Assembly (NCBI GenBank): GCA_017554305.1
Contig: JAFZIN010000032.1
Location: forward strand, 1 to 64,000
From: Bacteroidales bacterium
GTDB lineage: Bacteria > Bacteroidota > Bacteroidia > Bacteroidales > UBA932
Direction of reading: 5' to 3'
DNA: 64,000 bases
Shown: positions 62,106 to 64,000 of the stretch, one piece after another
How positions within the stretch are numbered: the first letter of the stretch is position 1
Layout: each line of letters opens with the position of its first letter
Position numbers and translations under genes: made by a program
Notes under the pieces: model-generated
The model's database searches: none
Seen by the model: only the letters and a program-made list of their open reading frames with translations
Told to the model about the DNA's origin: nothing

Positions 62106-63143
62106 ATGGAGAAACAGAATCACAACATATCAATAGAAACCCCTTCCGGGTGGAAAGATTATGAAATCATAGACTCCGGAGACGGCTACAAGCTGGAGAG
62201 ATTCGGCTCCTTCATACTTTCCCGTCCTGAGCCCAAAGCTCTATGGTCTAAAAGTTTGTCTGAGGCCAAGTGGAGAGAGAGGGCTCACACGGTTTTTCAT
62301 CCAGGTGCAGGATTCGGCAAGGCGGGCAAAGAGGATGTTGGTACCTGGGAGATGCTCAAAAAGATGCCGGAGGGGTGGACTGTTGAGTACAAAGGCAAAG
62401 AGAGAAAGGCTGCCGAGTGGAGCCGGATGCGCCACGGAAGATTCTCAAACAACGGACTTTACATAAAACTCCGCCTGGGACTTACCTCCTTCAAACACGT
62501 TGGCGTATTCCCGGAGCAGGCCTCCAACTGGGATTGGATTTATGATACCGTCCGCACGCTAAAGGTGCAGCAGGATGGCGGGTCTTCAGAGAATGGGAAA
62601 CCGTTTAAGGTTCTCAACCTGTTTGCATACACCGGAGCGGCTTCACTTGCAGCACGTTGCGCGGGTGCAGAGGTTACTCACGTAGATTCCGTAAAGCAGG
62701 TTGTAAACTGGGCAAAAGAGAATATGACCCTCAGCAACCTGGAGAATATCAGATGGATAATAGATGACGCTCTCAAATTTGTGAAGCGTGAGATAAGACG
62801 CGGCAACACCTACAACGGTCTTATTCTGGATCCTCCCGCTTACGGACACGGCCCGGACGGCGAGCGCTGGAAGCTGGATGAGCTTCTCTTTGAGATGCTT
62901 ACGGAGTGTTCAAAGATTGTGGCTAAGGAACATTCCTTTGTTGTTCTGAACCTCTACTCCAACGGTTATTCCGCACTTCTTGCAGAGACAATTCTGAAGA
63001 AGGCTTTTAACGCACTTCCTTCAAATACCTCTAATACAGACATTTCCAATCAACCCGCTTTTGAATGCGGAGAGCTGGCACTGAAAGACAGCTTTGGTAA
63101 AGTAATACCACTCAGCGTCTTTGCCAGAATGACAAATCAATAA
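62106..63143 (+). CDS. Class I SAM-dependent RNA methyltransferase, RlmI/RlmK-like
   Basis: A 345-residue protein. An N-terminal part with a [19 protein letters not shown] stretch precedes the methyltransferase core: [20 protein letters not shown] (SAM binding), [18 protein letters not shown], and the catalytic-side motif [16 protein letters not shown]. This fits 23S rRNA methyltransferases of the RlmI/RlmK type; the target base is uncertain. It is the third gene of the kbl-lgt unit, beginning right after lgt. Confidence 0.85.
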   Translation: MEKQNHNISIETPSGWKDYEIIDSGDGYKLERFGSFILSRPEPKALWSKSLSEAKWRERAHTVFHPGAGFGKAGKEDVGTWEMLKKMPEGWTVEYKGKERKAAEWSRMRHGRFSNNGLYIKLRLGLTSFKHVGVFPEQASNWDWIYDTVRTLKVQQDGGSSENGKPFKVLNLFAYTGAASLAARCAGAEVTHVDSVKQVVNWAKENMTLSNLENIRWIIDDALKFVKREIRRGNTYNGLILDPPAYGHGPDGERWKLDELLFEMLTECSKIVAKEHSFVVLNLYSNGYSALLAETILKKAFNALPSNTSNTDISNQPAFECGELALKDSFGKVIPLSVFARMTNQ

Positions 63144-63149
63144 AATTAT

Positions 63150-63157
63150 TATTTTTG
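63150..63157 (+). promoter_or_regulatory. -7 box of pgk
   Basis: TATTTTTG, 23 nt before the start at 63181. Confidence 0.5.
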
Positions 63158-63180
63158 CGCATCCAATTTGTGATTTAATT

Positions 63181-64000
63181 ATGCAGAAGTTTATTGACAC
63201 TTACAACTTTGAGGGCAAGAAAGTTATTGCCAGAGTAGATTTCAACGTTCCGTTGGACAAGGATTTTAAAGTTACGGATGCTACAAGAATTAAAGCAGCC
63301 GTTCCTACAATAAAGAAAGTGTTGGATGGCGGCGGAGCCATTATCCTTATGTCTCACCTGGGAAGACCAAAGGGAGTAGATGAGAAGTTCTCCCTTAAAC
63401 ATATCATTTACAAGGTAGAAGAGCTGCTGGGCGTAAAGGTTCTCTTCTGCTCTGATTGCATGAAGGCAGATCAGATGGCCAAAGATCTTAAGATGGGAGA
63501 GGTTCTTCTTCTTGAGAACTTAAGATTCTATGCAGAGGAGGAGGGAAAACCAAGAGGATTGGCAGAGGATGCTTCAGATGAGGAGAAGAAGGCTGCCAAG
63601 GCAAAGGTTAAGGAGAGCCAGAAGGAGTTTACAAAGCACCTGGCATCATACGCAGACTGCTACATCAATGACGCCTTTGGTACTGCACACCGTGCACACG
63701 CTTCTACTGCTCTTATAGCAAGCTACTTCCCGGAGGATAAGATGTTCGGTTACATTATGGAGGGAGAGATTAAGGCTATAGATAAAGTTGTTAAGAATCC
63801 GCAGCATCCTGTTACCGCAATCATTGGCGGTTCCAAGGTTTCTTCCAAGATTGGAATTCTTCAGAACCTTGTAGAAAAGGTAGACAATATGGTAATTGGC
63901 GGAGGTATGGCATTCACCTTTGTAAAGGCAAAGGGCGGAAAAATTGGTAACTCAATCTGTGAAGATGATCAGCTGCAGGTTGCTTTGGACATTCTTAAGG
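63181..64000 (+). CDS. pgk: Phosphoglycerate kinase, 5' part (cut by window end)
   Basis: The reading frame from the ATG stays open to the window end (273 codons); the 3' part, about a third of the gene, lies outside. Visible: [20 protein letters not shown] with the substrate-binding Arg, [28 protein letters not shown], and the [20 protein letters not shown] stretch, then [18 protein letters not shown] charged insertion before the AFG region ([20 protein letters not shown]) is common in Bacteroidota. It makes ATP and 3-phosphoglycerate in glycolysis. A short A/T-rich gap separates it from the methyltransferase. Confidence 0.96.
   Translation, partial: MQKFIDTYNFEGKKVIARVDFNVPLDKDFKVTDATRIKAAVPTIKKVLDGGGAIILMSHLGRPKGVDEKFSLKHIIYKVEELLGVKVLFCSDCMKADQMAKDLKMGEVLLLENLRFYAEEEGKPRGLAEDASDEEKKAAKAKVKESQKEFTKHLASYADCYINDAFGTAHRAHASTALIASYFPEDKMFGYIMEGEIKAIDKVVKNPQHPVTAIIGGSKVSSKIGILQNLVEKVDNMVIGGGMAFTFVKAKGGKIGNSICEDDQLQVALDILK

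Overview
The window reads as a chromosomal segment of a Bacteroidota bacterium, most likely order Bacteroidales. The evidence is gene content and signals rather than a marker gene: an S46 dipeptidyl peptidase, GldH, LptE, a RicT (PSP1) protein, a split transketolase, an EF-G2-type paralogue, fimbrillin-like lipoproteins, and many promoters of the Bacteroidota type (-33 TTG or TTTG, 18-21 bp, -7 TAnnTTTG) without Shine-Dalgarno spacing. No rRNA, tRNA, CRISPR array, transposase or prophage gene was seen.

Layout. 1-5.4 kb (minus): YfhO membrane protein, glycosyltransferase and a serine beta-lactamase-like lipoprotein. 5.45-8.1 kb: mutS. 8.1-12.7 kb: an accessory island inserted between housekeeping genes, with two parallel loci that each encode a roughly 50-residue microprotein and a fimbrillin-like lipoprotein behind a related leader carrying a C8/G8 tract. 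Between them lie a DUF4160/DUF2442-HTH pair, a palindrome-rich 510-bp gene-free stretch and an orphan HTH repressor with tandem operators. 12.7-18.6 kb: ABC permease, rsmA, aspS, rnhB and mrp. 18.6-27.8 kb: S46 peptidase, glycerate kinase, an EF-G2-like factor overlapping lolD, trmN6 and lepA. 27.9-31.4 kb: split transketolase, then an ECF sigma / membrane protein / periplasmic protein operon. 31.6-34.3 kb: PspC-PadR-PspC stress-type operon. 34.4-37.1 kb: an operon of a sigma-54 activator, LptE, a TPR-like protein and SecG. 37.2-41.1 kb: kdsB, an OmpA/TPR lipoprotein and a glycosyltransferase. 41-43.2 kb: pyrH, frr and an acyl-ACP thioesterase. 43.3-51.4 kb: an orphan sdhC, hemW, small membrane proteins, DUF3109, an M16 protein lacking its zinc motif, and a TPR protein. 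51.4-58 kb: U32 protein, holB, ricT, gldH, trmB and an M20 amidohydrolase. 58-64 kb: polyprenyl synthase, beta-barrel protein, trxA, kbl, lgt, an RNA methyltransferase and the 5' part of pgk.

Most of the window supports translation and ribosome work (aspS, rsmA, frr, lepA, EF-G2, trmN6, trmB, U32), genome maintenance (mutS, rnhB, holB) and envelope biogenesis (lptE, lolD, secG, kdsB, lgt, yfhO, glycosyltransferases). The main candidate for an undescribed system is the twin microprotein/lipoprotein module of the 8.1-12.7 kb island with its shared structured leader.
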